A stretch of DNA of 64,000 nucleotides from CAVQJU01 sp963755195 (GTDB taxonomy: Bacteria > Acidobacteriota > Vicinamibacteria > Vicinamibacterales > CAVVIG01): positions 744,001 through 808,000 of the forward strand of contig CAVWIZ010000008.1 of the NCBI GenBank assembly GCA_963755195.1, in the 5' to 3' direction. Below are positions 46,054-56,152 of the stretch, piece by piece (position 1 is the first letter of the stretch; every line of letters starts with the position of its first letter). The notes under the pieces were generated by a model. It saw only the letters and a list, made by a program, of their open reading frames with translations. It did not search any database and had not been told where the DNA came from. The translations under genes were made by a program, and so were the position numbers.

Positions 46054-47892
46054 ATGCGTCCGGGCGCTGCTCGCTCGTGGCGGTCGTTCTGTCGGCTGCG
46101 ACGACGGCCGCGCGCGCCGGACAGCTCGGCTCTCTCGTGTCGCCCGGCCCGCTCGCCAAAGCGCACGCGGCCCTCGAGGGCGGCACGAAGTGCCAGCAGT
46201 GCCACGAGGCCGGCCGCAAAGTCACCGCGGCGCGCTGCCTGACGTGTCACAAGCCGATCGCCGATCGAATCGCCAGGAGCACCGGCGTCCATCGCAACGC
46301 GAAGGACTGCGTCGTCGTGCCACGTCGAGCACGCGGGTGTCGATGCCGAGCTGCGCCACATCGACGTCGCGCACGTTCAATCACGCCGCCGAGACCGGGT
46401 TTCGCGCTCGACGGCCAGCACGCGCAAGGCGCGCGACCAACTGCGCGGCGTGCCACAAGACGCGATCGTTTCTCGACGCCCGGCCGGCGTGCAGCACGTG
46501 CCACGCCGACGTCCACAAGGGAGCGCTCGGAACCGACTGCACGCGCTGCCACTCGACGAAGGTCGCCTTCAAGCAATCGCGCACGCAGTTCGATCACACG
46601 ACGGCCCGCTTCCAGCTGACCGGCGCGCATCGCGAGGTCGCGTGCGCGTCGTGCCACAAGACCAGCGCGTTCCGCGGCGTCGAGTTCGCGACCTGCTCGG
46701 CTCGTGCCACACGGATCCGCACCGCAAGAAGTTCGGCGCGACGTGCACGTCGTGCCACACCACCGAGAAGTGGGACACGCGAAGCGTGGATCACGCGAAG
46801 ACCGATTTCCCGCTGGTCGGTGCGCACACGCAGGTCGCCTGCGCGAAATGCCACCAGTCGCCCACGATGACGACGCCCGTCCAGTTCGACCGGTGCGCGG
46901 CCTGCCACGTCAACGTGCACGAGGAGAGCGTCAAGGACGACTGCCGCGCGTGTCACTACGCAGACGACGTTCACAGGTGCCTCGTTCGATCACGCCGCCA
47001 GGACGGGGTTCGCGCTGGACGGCAAGCACGAGGGCCTGGCGTGCCGGAAATGCCATACGGACATCTCCGCCGCGAGACGTGCCGCTCGTGCGCAAGGTCG
47101 TCGACTATCGCGGCGCGCAACGTGAGTGCATCGCCTGTCACGGCGAGAAGGATCCGCACAAGGGCGAGTTCGGCCGAACCTGCGACTCGTGCCATCGGCC
47201 CGACGACGTTCAAGCGTCAAGGACTTCAAGCACCCGCGCGCACCGGCGCTTCTTCGCCGGCCAGCACGAAAAGCTCACGTGCGCGCAGTGCCACGTTGCC
47301 GGCAAGGCTCTCCGGCCCGTTCGAACGGGTGCGTCCGCGGTTCCCTTGTCGTCCTGCGTCTCGTCCGCCGCGTCGGACCGCCAGTGCGAGCGCGCCGACA
47401 ATGGAGTGCGCCTCGTGCCACATCGACGTGCACCTGGGTCAGGTCGGCATGGCGTGCGAGCGATGCCACGGGTCGACGGCGTCAAGTTTTCCGCGGTGAG
47501 AGTTCTCCCACGACGAAAGCCGTTTTCCGCTCACGGGCAAAGCATCAGGGAATCGAGTGCGCGAAGTGCCATCGGACCGAGACGCGAGCGTTTCCGTCGG
47601 GAACGGGCGCGGCCGTGCTGCTCAATCCCGTCGACACGAGGTGCCAGACGTGTCACAAGGATCCGCATTTCGGGCAGGTGGACGCGCGATGCGAAACGTG
47701 CCACCAGACCGCGACGTTTGCGTTGACGTCGTTCGTGCACCAGGGGATGGACGACTTCTTCGGCGGTTTCCACGAGAAGTACGCCTGCAAGGACTGCCAC
47801 AAGACGGAAAACCGGGACTACCCGGCCGGCCGGGGAACGGCGTGCGCTTTCTGGTCGGCCGCACGTGCGCGGCGTGCCATCGCGGATTCTGA
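46054..47892 (+). CDS. Giant multiheme c-type cytochrome, about 23 CxxCH motifs, frameshifted
   Basis: Joined frames give about 610 residues with a signal peptide (VVLSAATTAARA) and roughly 23 heme motifs: CQQCH, CLTCH, CVVCH, CAACH, CSTCH, CTRCH, CASCH, CSSCH, CTSCH, CAKCH, CAACH, CRACH, CRKCH, CIACH, CDSCH, CAQCH, CASCH, CERCH, CAKCH, CQTCH, CETCH, CKDCH, CAACH. A repeated unit is visible: CxxCHxDVHxG..xxCxxCH, then F.H..F.L.G.H..V.CxxCH (FDHTTARFQLTGAHREVACA; VDHAKTDFPLVGAHTQVACA; SFVHQGMDDFFGGFHEKYAC). One heme per about 27 residues is near the packing seen in nanowire-type cytochromes. It ends CAACHRGF. Confidence 0.85.
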
Positions 47893-47897
47893 GCGGC

Positions 47898-49595
47898 CTA
47901 CTGGCTCTTCACCTGACGCTCTTTGGGGATCCGGAGCCGGCGCCGGGGCCTCGGCGTACTTGATGTACGGCATCAGCGGCGTGACGGCCAGCGGCACCTT
48001 CTCGCGAATCGACGCGAGCGGCACGGCCGGCGATCGGTCGAGCACCAGACGGCCGCTCCACGGATCGACGACGATCCGCGCGCCGAGCGGCAGGGCGGCG
48101 ATCTGATCGAGGCTCTCCGGCGACAGCGCCGGCGCCTGGCGCATCAGCTCCGCCATCCTGAGCACCTGGCCGCCGTCGGCGATGCGGTCGCCGATGTGGG
48201 ACAGAATGAGCATGCGGAGCGGCTTCGCGCGCTCGGCGACGACCCGAAGGAACAGCCCGGCGTTGGCCAGCTTGTCCTTGTAGGGCGACTGCCTCAGCAG
48301 CTCGATCACCTTGTCGTCCGCGGCGGCTTCCTCGCGGGCGTGTGACGGAACTGCAGCGTCTGCAGCAGCTCCGCGTCGCCCACCATCAGCCGATCGGCAA
48401 AGGCGAACTTCGTGTCGATCAGCGCGATGCCCGAGCACGACGTGACCGAGCTCGTGCGCCAGCATCATGGCCAGGCTGGCCTCGTCCGGCAGCACGTCAA
48501 TCAGCCCCCGGCTGAGCACAATCGTGTGGCCGACCGTGAACGATTCGAGCGGCGACGTCAGCAGGATCCGGCACTGCAGCGGACGTTCGAGCGCCAGATG
48601 GTTGGAGACGACCAGGTTGTTCAGGACGGTCTCGAGAATCTGTCCACGTCGCCGGCCGGCGCGAGCAGGCCCGATCTTCTCCAGCCGATCGATGACGTTC
48701 GATTCGGCTTCCTGCTCCCAGCGCCGCTGGCTGAGCACCGGCGACAGCTGGCGCGGTAATTCGGTCGTGTCGGTGACGGCTGGGCTCGTCGATCAGGATC
48801 GTCGCGAGCTGCTCGGTTCGCTCGGCGCCCTGCGCTTCGTAGCCCCAGATCCGCACCTGGCTCTTGAAGCGCGGCCTGCTGCCTGACGACCGCGCGCCGT
48901 TCAGGTCTGTCTCTTCGAGGTACAGGTACGACGGAAGCCACACTCCCGGCAGCACGTTCGCGCGCCAGCCGTCCACGTGGAACGACAGCGTCCTGCGGAA
49001 GAAGCGTGGACAGCGTCTGGTCGGTGCTGCGGTTGATGCCGTTGAATCGGACGATGTTGTAGTCGCGATCGTCAACCCAAATGCGCCCGGAGAACCCGTC
49101 CCGACCATCTCGAAGCGGCTTGACGTCGAGCACGAAGCAGCGGGCCTCGCCCAGAAACTCCCGTCGCACGAACGTGAACTCGTAGCGGCTGCGCTCCATC
49201 AGATGCCAGTCGGGGGCCGCCATCGCCGCAAAACCGTCAGGCAGGTACTGGGTGCCGGCGCCGCCGGCAGCCGCGACGCGAAGCTTCTCGCCTTCTTCGC
49301 CTGACTGAGCTGCCGCAGCTGCGGCGCGTCTCCGAGGTGAAACTGACCGAGGAAGTACTCGTCTTCGGTCGGCACCCACCCGAGCTGCTCGTCAAGCGCC
49401 AGGTTCTGGATGTACACCTCGATCAGCGGGTGATACATCCGCATCCGCACCACGACCCCACTCTCCGACTGGTTCATGCGATCGACGATGTCGTTGATCC
49501 TCGCCTGGACGTCCGCGAGAAGGTGTGGACTGCCCGCGGACGGCGGGCGCCAGCGTCAGAAGGATCACGAACATCGCTGAAAGGGACAGACGCAC
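47898..49595 (-). CDS. Secreted M48 metallopeptidase with long N-terminal domain, frameshifted
   Basis: Joined frames give about 565 residues: signal peptide from GTG 49595 (RLSLSAMFVILLTLAPAVRG), an N-terminal beta-rich region of about 330 residues (WHLMERSRYEFTFVRREFLG, FSGRIWVDDRDYNIVRFNGI, RANVLPGVWLPSYLYLEETD), which resembles outer-membrane-lipoprotein-sorting domains, and a C-terminal M48 peptidase (VGHTIVLSRGLIDVLPDEAS, MMLAHELGHVVLGH with the HExxH zinc motif). An envelope protease with its own sensor-like domain is plausible. The true C-terminus is probably KERQVKSQ at 47898, not the read-through frame. Frame changes lie near 49530, 49260, 49000, 48790, 48650 and 48380. Confidence 0.8.
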
Positions 49596-49617
49596 GCATG
49601 CACACCTCTATGACAGT

Positions 49618-50496
49618 CGGAATTGGACGTGAACGGTGGCTCTGAAATCGACGGGGCTGCCGTCGGCTCTGGCCGGACGGAATCGGACTCTTTCGGTGGC
49701 GCGGGTGGCGGCCTCGTCGAGACCATGACCGAGGCCGGCCAGAACGCCCAGCACGCGTACCTCACCCGATGCGGAGAATTCAACGTCGAGCGTGACCTGG
49801 CCTTCGATCTTGAGTGCCTTCGCTTCGTCCGTGTACTCGGCGCCGGCTTGAAGATGATCTCGACAGGCGTATCGATCCGCTTGTGTTGCGCGACGGCCTG
49901 GACCTTCGTTGAGGCCGGTGGGTCAAACCCGGCGGAACGCACACCACCGGCGCGATCATCGCGTGCCACTCGACTCGGTTCGGCGCTTCCGAAACCCGCA
50001 AGCGCAACGGGTCGAGCCCGCGCCTCGGCCCCTCGCTTGACCGGACTCTCACGTCTCGCATCGAAAGTGCCGACGACCTCGCTCACGCGGGTGTTGGCAG
50101 CGGTATCAAGCGATGCCGCAACGGGCTGCGGCAATGGCAGCGCCTGCGCGACATTCGACACGTCCAACTCGGCGACGACGAAAGGGGATGGGGGCTCGAG
50201 CTCGGGAGCTTCCGCGCGTATCGGCGCAGGTTGCGTGCCGCGGCGCCGGAACGGCGGGCTCGGACAGGACGTCAACGGCTGCCTCAGGTACGTCGGGGCT
50301 GAACGTCAGATGGGTGACATAGCCGGTTGGCGACGTCGGCCTCTCGACCGTGCTCCGCGGGACCACGCCGGCCGCTCCGATGGCCACAGCCATATGCAGC
50401 CCAAGGCTCGATCGCCACGCCGAAGCGAACGGCGAACGAAGGGCGCCGGGACGACTCGCAGGACAAAACTGGTCTGAGAATTACAAAGGCGACCAC
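49618..50496 (-). CDS. tonB: TonB-family energy transducer, frameshifted
   Basis: The C-terminal domain is diagnostic: IDTPVEIIFKPAPEYTDEAK, ALKIEGQVTLDVEFSASGEV, RVLGVLAGLGHGLDEAATRA and ATERVRFRPARADGSPVDFR, then VHVQFRLS. The N-terminal part has a short hydrophobic anchor (AVAIGAAGVVP) and a Pro-rich linker (AEAPELEPPSPFV). TonB couples the proton motive force to outer-membrane receptors. The frame changes near 50390, 50230, 49845 and elsewhere; the start is uncertain between 50496 and about 50400. Confidence 0.82.
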
Positions 50497-50564
50497 GGAA
50501 CCTCAATCGGGTGCGCGAACGGTTGAGACTCCAGGGAGGACGCAATTGTGGTGCCGGGAGACCG

Positions 50565-51064
50565 CTACATCCTTGATAGTCGTGACAGGGCCCGGCGAAG
50601 CCGGCGAAACGCTCCCAGCATCTCCGCGTACGAGAAGTTGGCGTTGCGTCCGCTCGGATTCGGCAGCACGAACACGCGCGCGCCCTCGAGGCAGCTCGCG
50701 CTGAAGGCCGAGGCGTACCGGCAGTCCGCGCCTGATCGAACAAAGACGCTGGAACACGCGTCACACCGACCAGCGCGACGATCGGCGGCTGCGCAGCGGC
50801 CGACCTTGCGGCGCAGCGCTGCGCGCGCCGGACGACGAACTCTTCCGGCAGCAGCGTGTCGATGCCCGGCGTCGCCCGCGAGACGAGGTTCGTGATGCCG
50901 AAGCCCCACTCGGGCAGCCGGTCGTCGTCTTCCGGGCCGATCGGTTCCGGCACGAGCCGTGATTCGTGCAGGAGCTTCCAGAACCGGTTCGAGTAGCCGG
51001 CGAAGTGATGACCGATCGCCTCGGATCGAATGCCCGGATTGATCCCGACAAACAGCACCCGCAC
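50565..51064 (-). CDS. mug: G/U mismatch-specific DNA glycosylase, frameshifted
   Basis: Repaired, about 167 residues. The active-site motif VLFVGINPGIRSEAIGHHFA (GINPG) and NRFWKLLHESRLVP, EWGFGITNLVSRATPGIDTL and the C-terminal VFVLPNPSGRNANFSYAEML (NPSG) are the Mug/TDG signatures. It removes uracil or thymine opposite G. The frame changes near 50750. It is divergent from the EVE-domain gene at 51114. Confidence 0.9.
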
Positions 51065-51113
51065 CGCCAGGCTCGATCCGATCGCGCAGCATCTCTCTAC
51101 AATCTGGCAATCA

Positions 51114-51530
51114 TGAACTGGCTATTCAAGGAAGAACCGGCGCAACTACAGCTTCGACGCGCTGGTCAAGGACAAGACAGCCGTCTGGAGCGGCGTGAAG
51201 AATCCGCTGGCGCAGAAGCATCTCCACGCCGTCAAGAAGGGCGACGCATCTTCTACTACCACACCGGCAACGAGAAGGCCGTCGTCGGCATCGCGAAGGC
51301 GCTCGGCGACGCGTACGACGATCCGAAAGACCGGAGCGGCAAGCTGGCGGTGGTCGACGTCGGGCCGGTGAAGAAGCTCGCCGCGCCCGGTGACGCTCAA
51401 GCGAGATCAAGGCCGACCCCGCGTTCAAGGACTTCGCGCTCGTGCGGATCTCGCGGCTCTCGGTCATGCCGGTCAGCGATCGCACGAGTGGCGCAATGGC
51501 GGCCATCCGCCAGAAGCTCGCGACTACTTC
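51114..51530 (+). CDS. EVE-domain protein, frameshifted
   Basis: Repaired, about 140 residues: MNWLFKEEP, then YSFDALVKDKTAVWSGVKNP, HLHAVKKGDRIFYYHTGNEK, AVVGIAKALGDAYDDPKD and FALVRISRLSVMPVSD. The EVE fold (PUA/YTH-like) binds modified bases in RNA or DNA, and EVE genes often sit beside base-modification or DNA-repair genes; here the neighbour is mug. The frame changes near 51140, 51240 and 51395 and again at the 3' end, so the stop is approximate. Confidence 0.85.
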
Positions 51531-52575
51531 GTTCTCCTTGAACCCGGCGGGCACGGCGACGTCCGCGGCGGCGACATCGGGCGTGACCTTCAGCACCTCG
51601 TGTCGTGCTGGTCATGAACGTCGCACGCTGCTTGCTGACTCGTCGCCTTCGACCTTCTTCTTGGCCGTCGCGCTTGGCGAACCCGCCAATCAGGCCTCCG
51701 ACTGCCGCCCGACGCGGCGTCCGACTTGGCGTCGCCCTGGTTCTGGCTCTGCTTCGCCTCTTCCGCCATCTGCTCGGCCGACTTCACCGCCGTCGGCGTC
51801 GTCGTCGTCAGGATGGCGGTGCCGTCCATCTTGACGCCCTCGGCGGCCATCTTGCGACCGCGGCGTCGCTTCATCATCGGGTAGAGCGCCATCGACCGCG
51901 GCCATCTGCTCGGCCGACACGCCCTCGATCATCGATCCGTAGAGCTTCTGCGCGTAGCGCATGTCGAAGTCGGCGATTTCCTTCATCGCGGCAATCTTCG
52001 GCGCCAGCCACATGTCGGCGGTCAGCACGAGGCCGCCGCTCTCTTCGAGCGTCTTGCCTTTTTCGCGGACCGTGATCGTCATGACCACTTGGTGCGTGTC
52101 GAAGCCGTTGATGGTCTTCTTCTGGCCGGTGTTCTTCACGTCGAAGTCGACTTCCATCTGGTTCTCGCTCTCGGCCGGTGTCTTCGGCGGCCTTCGCGCG
52201 CCTGCTCCTTGCGCGCTTCTGCTGCCGCCTTCTTGCCGCGGCCTCTTCCATCCGGCGGCGGAGCTCGGCGAACGTCGTCGACCTTGTAGGACTTCTTCTT
52301 CATGTCGAGGTCGTAGATCTTCTCTTCGCGCAAGGTCGATGATTTGGCCGCGTCGTGTCGTTCAGCGTCGCCTTGCGGTCGCCCTTGACGGCGACCGTGG
52401 ACGTCACGCCTTCGCGGGCGCGCCTTCGCCGCCGAAGATGTTCATCATCTGGCCGAGCATGCCCGGCGAACTCCACGCGGGTCTTCTGGTCGGCGCGAAC
52501 GTCGGCGGTGAGCGAATAGGACGAGAGCGCCACGGCCAGGATGGTCAGGGCGGTCACGAGACGAGCGCGGTTCAT
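51524..52575 (-). CDS. DUF4412-like secreted protein, frameshifted
   Basis: The gene starts at ATG 52575 with a signal peptide (LVTALTILAVALSSYSLTAD). It continues with EGVTSTVAVKGDRKATLNDT, REEKIYDLDMKKKSYKV, a Lys/Ala-rich helix, MEVDFDVKNTGQKKTINGFD and THQVVMTITVREKGKTLEES, and ends near VAAADVAVPAGFKE. The 'tyr/asp K-S-Y...NGFDTHQVVM' plan matches DUF4412/LolA-like lipid-binding periplasmic proteins. Repaired length is about 345 residues. The 3' end converges on the EVE gene. At least five frame changes. Confidence 0.7.
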
Positions 52576-52590
52576 ACGGTCTCCTTCCGT

Positions 52591-53784
52591 TCAGGGGCGA
52601 GCCTGAGATCTGTACCCTTCCGAGCAGCAGCGTGACGACACGACCACCGCAGCCGACCAGGTCACGAGCAACGGGCCGAACCCCATGCCGCTCGAACAGC
52701 GAAACCGCCCACGGCCGGTCCGACGAGCAGGCCGATCGCCCCACGCCAGTATTGTAAACACCGTACCCGACGCCGATACGCATCGGTACCCGCGCATCGA
52801 GGTCACCTCGGCCATGTACGGCAGCGACGGCGTGACGACGAGCGCGCACGAACAGCCATTCGACGAGCATCAGAGCCGAGCGCCGACTTGAGGCTCCACG
52901 GCCATGGCCAGCATCGGCATCCACGCGGCCATGAGAAAGAGACCCAGGCGCAGCGAACGCCGGCTGCCCCAACTTGTCGGCCAGCGGTCCGTACACCATC
53001 GGCATGCACCGCCAGGACCACGGCGACCGATCCGAACAACATCCCGATTTGCAGCGGCGACAGGCCGAGACGACGGTTGAAAAACAGCGGCAGCACCGGT
53101 TCGAGCATCCCCAACGTCGCGCCGATGACCACCACGTACGCCCCGCACACGGCGACAAGGGGATGCTTCAGCACCGACCAGATGGGCGGCATGGCGCGCT
53201 GGCGCGCCGCCGCCGCGGCCGGTTCAAGGCGAATCACCGCGAACCCGCAATGCGCACAGCGAGCGATACAACCGCGACGAAAGCGAACGGCAACGCGATG
53301 CCGCCCAGGGCGTACAGCCAGCCGCCGATGGACGGCCCCACCATCAGCGCGACGCTGGTGCCCGACATCACATACCCCATGACGCGACCGCGCTCGTCGG
53401 GGCGGTAGAGATCCGCAATCAGCGCGAAGCCGACGACCCAGGTCATGCCGTCGGCGGCGCCCTGAACCATGCGCGCGGCAAACAGCCACGGAAGCGATTG
53501 CGCGACGCCGAACAGCGCGCTCGCCGCCGCGAGCGCGATCATCCCGCCCACGAGCGGCAGCCGGCGGCCAACCCGATCGGACACCGCGCCCATCGGCACG
53601 GACACGACCAAGCAGCGTCACGCCGAACGATCCGAACAACAACCCGATCATCGTCGGCGACGCGCCGAGACGTTCGGCTCAGGTCCGGCAGCACGGGCAC
53701 GGCAATCGAATAGGCGACGATGTCGGTGAACGTCGCGCAGGTGACGAGGGCGACGGCGATGGAGCGTGAAGTTCGCAGCGACAT
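52591..53784 (-). CDS. MFS transporter, frameshifted
   Basis: Repaired, about 395 residues with 12 hydrophobic helices. It begins MSLRTSRSIAVALVTCATFT and DIVAYSIAVPVLPDLS. The loop 2-3 motif reads GAVSDRVGRRLPLVGGMIAL, helix 5 has the antiporter-type PSIGGWLYALGG, and later parts include AVCGAYVVVIGATLGMLEPV and FNRRLGLSPLQIGMLFGSVA. It belongs to the DHA/multidrug-efflux group by pattern; substrate unknown. It lies upstream, on the same strand, of the DUF4412-like gene. Confidence 0.82.
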
Positions 53785-53803
53785 GGCCAACTAGAAACGA
53801 CGG

Positions 53804-53905
53804 TTAATCACGAAGGCACGAGAATCACGAAACACACGAACAACGTCAATGGATCTTCTTTTGTTGGAATTTCGTGCTCTTCGTGGCTTCGTGATAAGCG
53901 GGCGT
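53804..53905. repeat. CACGAAG-type inverted intergenic repeat
   Basis: Left arm AATCACGAAGGCACGAGAAT CACGAA..., right arm (reverse strand) ATCACGAAGCCACGAAGAGC ACGAA... with about 30 bases between. CACGAAG/ACACGAAG repeats of this kind recur in intergenic DNA of Acidobacteriota and relatives; further copies lie at 58430 and 63615. The frameshifted end of glgB runs into this copy. Confidence 0.65.
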
Positions 53906-53910
53906 TGATT

Positions 53911-56059
53911 CTAGTCTCGGCGTTTCAAGTACAGCGCGCCGAGCGGAGGCAGCGTCAACACGCAGCGACTGGTCGAAGCCGTGCGCGGGCACGGGCTCGG
54001 TGTCCACGCTGCCGAGGTTCCCGACATTGCTGCCGCCGTAGATCTCGCTGTCGGTGTTGAGCGTCTCGCCGTACCGGCCCGGCTCGGGCACACCGATCCG
54101 GTACGCCGCGCGCGGCACTGGCGTGAAGTTGAAGACCGCGACGAGGAAATCGCGCCGGTCTTTCGCGTAGCGGACAACCGAGACGACACTGTTCTCGTTG
54201 TCGTTGCAGTCGATCCAGCGGAACCCGTCGGGCGTGAAATCGCGCTCGTGGAGGGCCGGCTCCACGCCGTACTGCGAGTTCAGATCCTGAACGAAATGCT
54301 TCAACGCCGCGTGGGCCGGATCCTGCAACAGGTGCCAGTCGAGGCTGAGATCGTGGTTCCACTCGCGCCACTGCCCGAACTCGCAGCCCATGAACAGGAG
54401 CTTCTTGCCTGGATGGGCGTACATGTAGGCGTAGAGCGTGCGGAGGGTCGCGTGCTTCTGCCACACGTCGCCGGGCAGCTTGTCGAGCATCGACCCCTTG
54501 CCGTGGACCACCTCGTCGTGTGAAAACGGCAGGATGAAATTCTCCGTGAAGGCGTACAGCATCGAGAAGGTCACGTCGCTGTGGTGCCAGCGCCGGTGCA
54601 CCGGATCTTCGTGGGCGTACTGCAGCATGTCGTGCATCCAGCCCAGGTTCCACTTGTACGTGAATCCCAGGCCTCCGAGGTGCACGGGACGGCTCACGCC
54701 GCCGAAGGCCGTGGACTCTTCGGCCGCCGTGATCGACCCCGGATGCTCGCCGTGCGTCAACCGGTTGAGCTGCTGCAGGAAGTTGATGGCGTCGAGGTTT
54801 TCGCGGCCGCCGAACGCGTTGGGAATCCACGCGCCCTCGCTGCGGGAGTAGTCGAGGTACAGCATCGACGCCACCGCGTCAACGCGCAGGCCGTCCACGT
54901 GGTACTCCTCGAGCCAGAAGAGCGCATTCGACAGCAGGAAGTTGCGGACCTCGTTCCGGCCGTAGTTGAAGATCAGCGTGCCCCAGTCCTGATGCTCGCC
55001 TTGCCGCGGATCGGCATGTTCGTAGAGCGCGGTGCCGTCGAAGCGGGCCAGACCGTGTTCGTCCTTCGGGAAGTGGCCGGGCACCCAGTCGAGAATCACG
55101 CCGATGCCGGCGCGATGGCAGACGTCCACGAACAGCTTGAAATCCTCGGGGGGGCCGAAGCGGCTGGTGGGCGCGAAAAACCCGAGCACCTGGTAGCCCC
55201 ACGATCCCGAAAACGGATGCTCCATCACGGGCATCAGCTCGATGTGCGTGAAGCCCATCTCCTTGACGTAGGGCACCAGCCGCTGCGCAAGCTCGGTGTA
55301 CGTGAGAAACCGGTTCCCTTCCTCAGGGACGCGCGCCCACGAACCCAGGTGGACTTCGTAGACCGCCATCGGCTTGTCGAGCCAGCCGCCCTGCTCTCGC
55401 CGGCCGCGCATCCACGGCTCGTCCTGCCACTCGTACCGCGAGATGTCGCGCACGATGGACGCCGACTGCGGGGGCACTTCGAAACACAGGCCGAACGGAT
55501 CGCTCTTCTTCAGGAGGTGGCCGGCCTTGGTCCGGATTTCGAACTTGTAGTGCTCACCGTCGGGCAGGTCCGGGATGAAGATTTCCCAGAGCCCGGCCGG
55601 CGCGAGGAGCCGCATGGCGTGCACGCGGCCGTCCCAGCCGTTGAAATCGCCGATGAGGCTCACGCGATCGGCGTTGGGCGCCCACACCGCGAAATGCACG
55701 CCCGTCGTCGTCCCCACGGTGATCCGGTGCGCGCCGAGTTTCTCGAACGCGCGATGATGCGTCCCCTCGGACAACAGGTGCAGATCGAACTCGGTCAGGA
55801 CGCGGCCGTAGCGGTAGGGATCGTCGATTTCGATCACGTGATCGCCGGGGTAGGCGATCCGCAGCCTGTAGTCGCTCGGCTCGTCGAGATGGATCTCGAA
55901 CAGTCCGGCCGAATGCTGCCGCGTCATCGGGCGAAGCCCCCCATCCGGCAGGAGACGAATCTCCATCCCGAGCGCGGCCGGATGGAAGGCCCGCACCACG
56001 CAGCCGGCCCCGCGCTCGTCGGGATGCGGGCCGAGCACCGCGAAGGGATCGCGGCTCAC
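53911..56059 (-). CDS. glgB: 1,4-alpha-glucan branching enzyme, one 3' frameshift
   Basis: This GH13 enzyme of about 716 residues has an N-terminal CBM48 (FAVLGPHPDERGAGCVVRAF), a second CBM48-like region (FAVWAPNADRVSLIGDFNGW) and a catalytic barrel with LDWVPGHFPKDEHGLARFDG, nucleophile region VDGLRVDAVASMLYLDYS, general-acid region AEESTAFGGVSRPV and LPFSHDEVVHGKGSMLDKLP. It makes alpha-1,6 branches in glycogen. The published-type C-terminus LTLPPLGALYLKRRD ends at 53911; near 53962 one base is missing, and the unrepaired frame runs on into the CACGAAG repeat. GTG 56059 is the start; residues RALDPALAALVGG just upstream look native but have no start codon. Confidence 0.94.
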
Positions 56060-56103
56060 CCCGCCGACGAGGGCGGCCAGCGCCGGATCGAGCGCGCGAT
56101 TTT

Positions 56104-56139
56104 GCTTACCGGGCTTACCTGGCTTACCGGGCTTACCGG
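56104..56139. repeat. 9-bp tandem repeat (GCTTACCGG), 4 copies
   Basis: GCTTACCGG GCTTACCTG GCTTACCGG GCTTACCGG fills the spacer between the cyclophilin stop and glgB. It lies just where extra N-terminal glgB codons would be expected and may have displaced the original glgB start. Confidence 0.85.
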
Positions 56140-56152
56140 GCGTGGACTGGGC

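Noticed and set aside
35839..53784. Programmed frameshifting in the cytochrome genes
   Set aside because: The shifts are too many, lack slippery heptamers or stimulatory structures in common, and affect every gene in the zone, including mug and MFS, so sequencing error is simpler.
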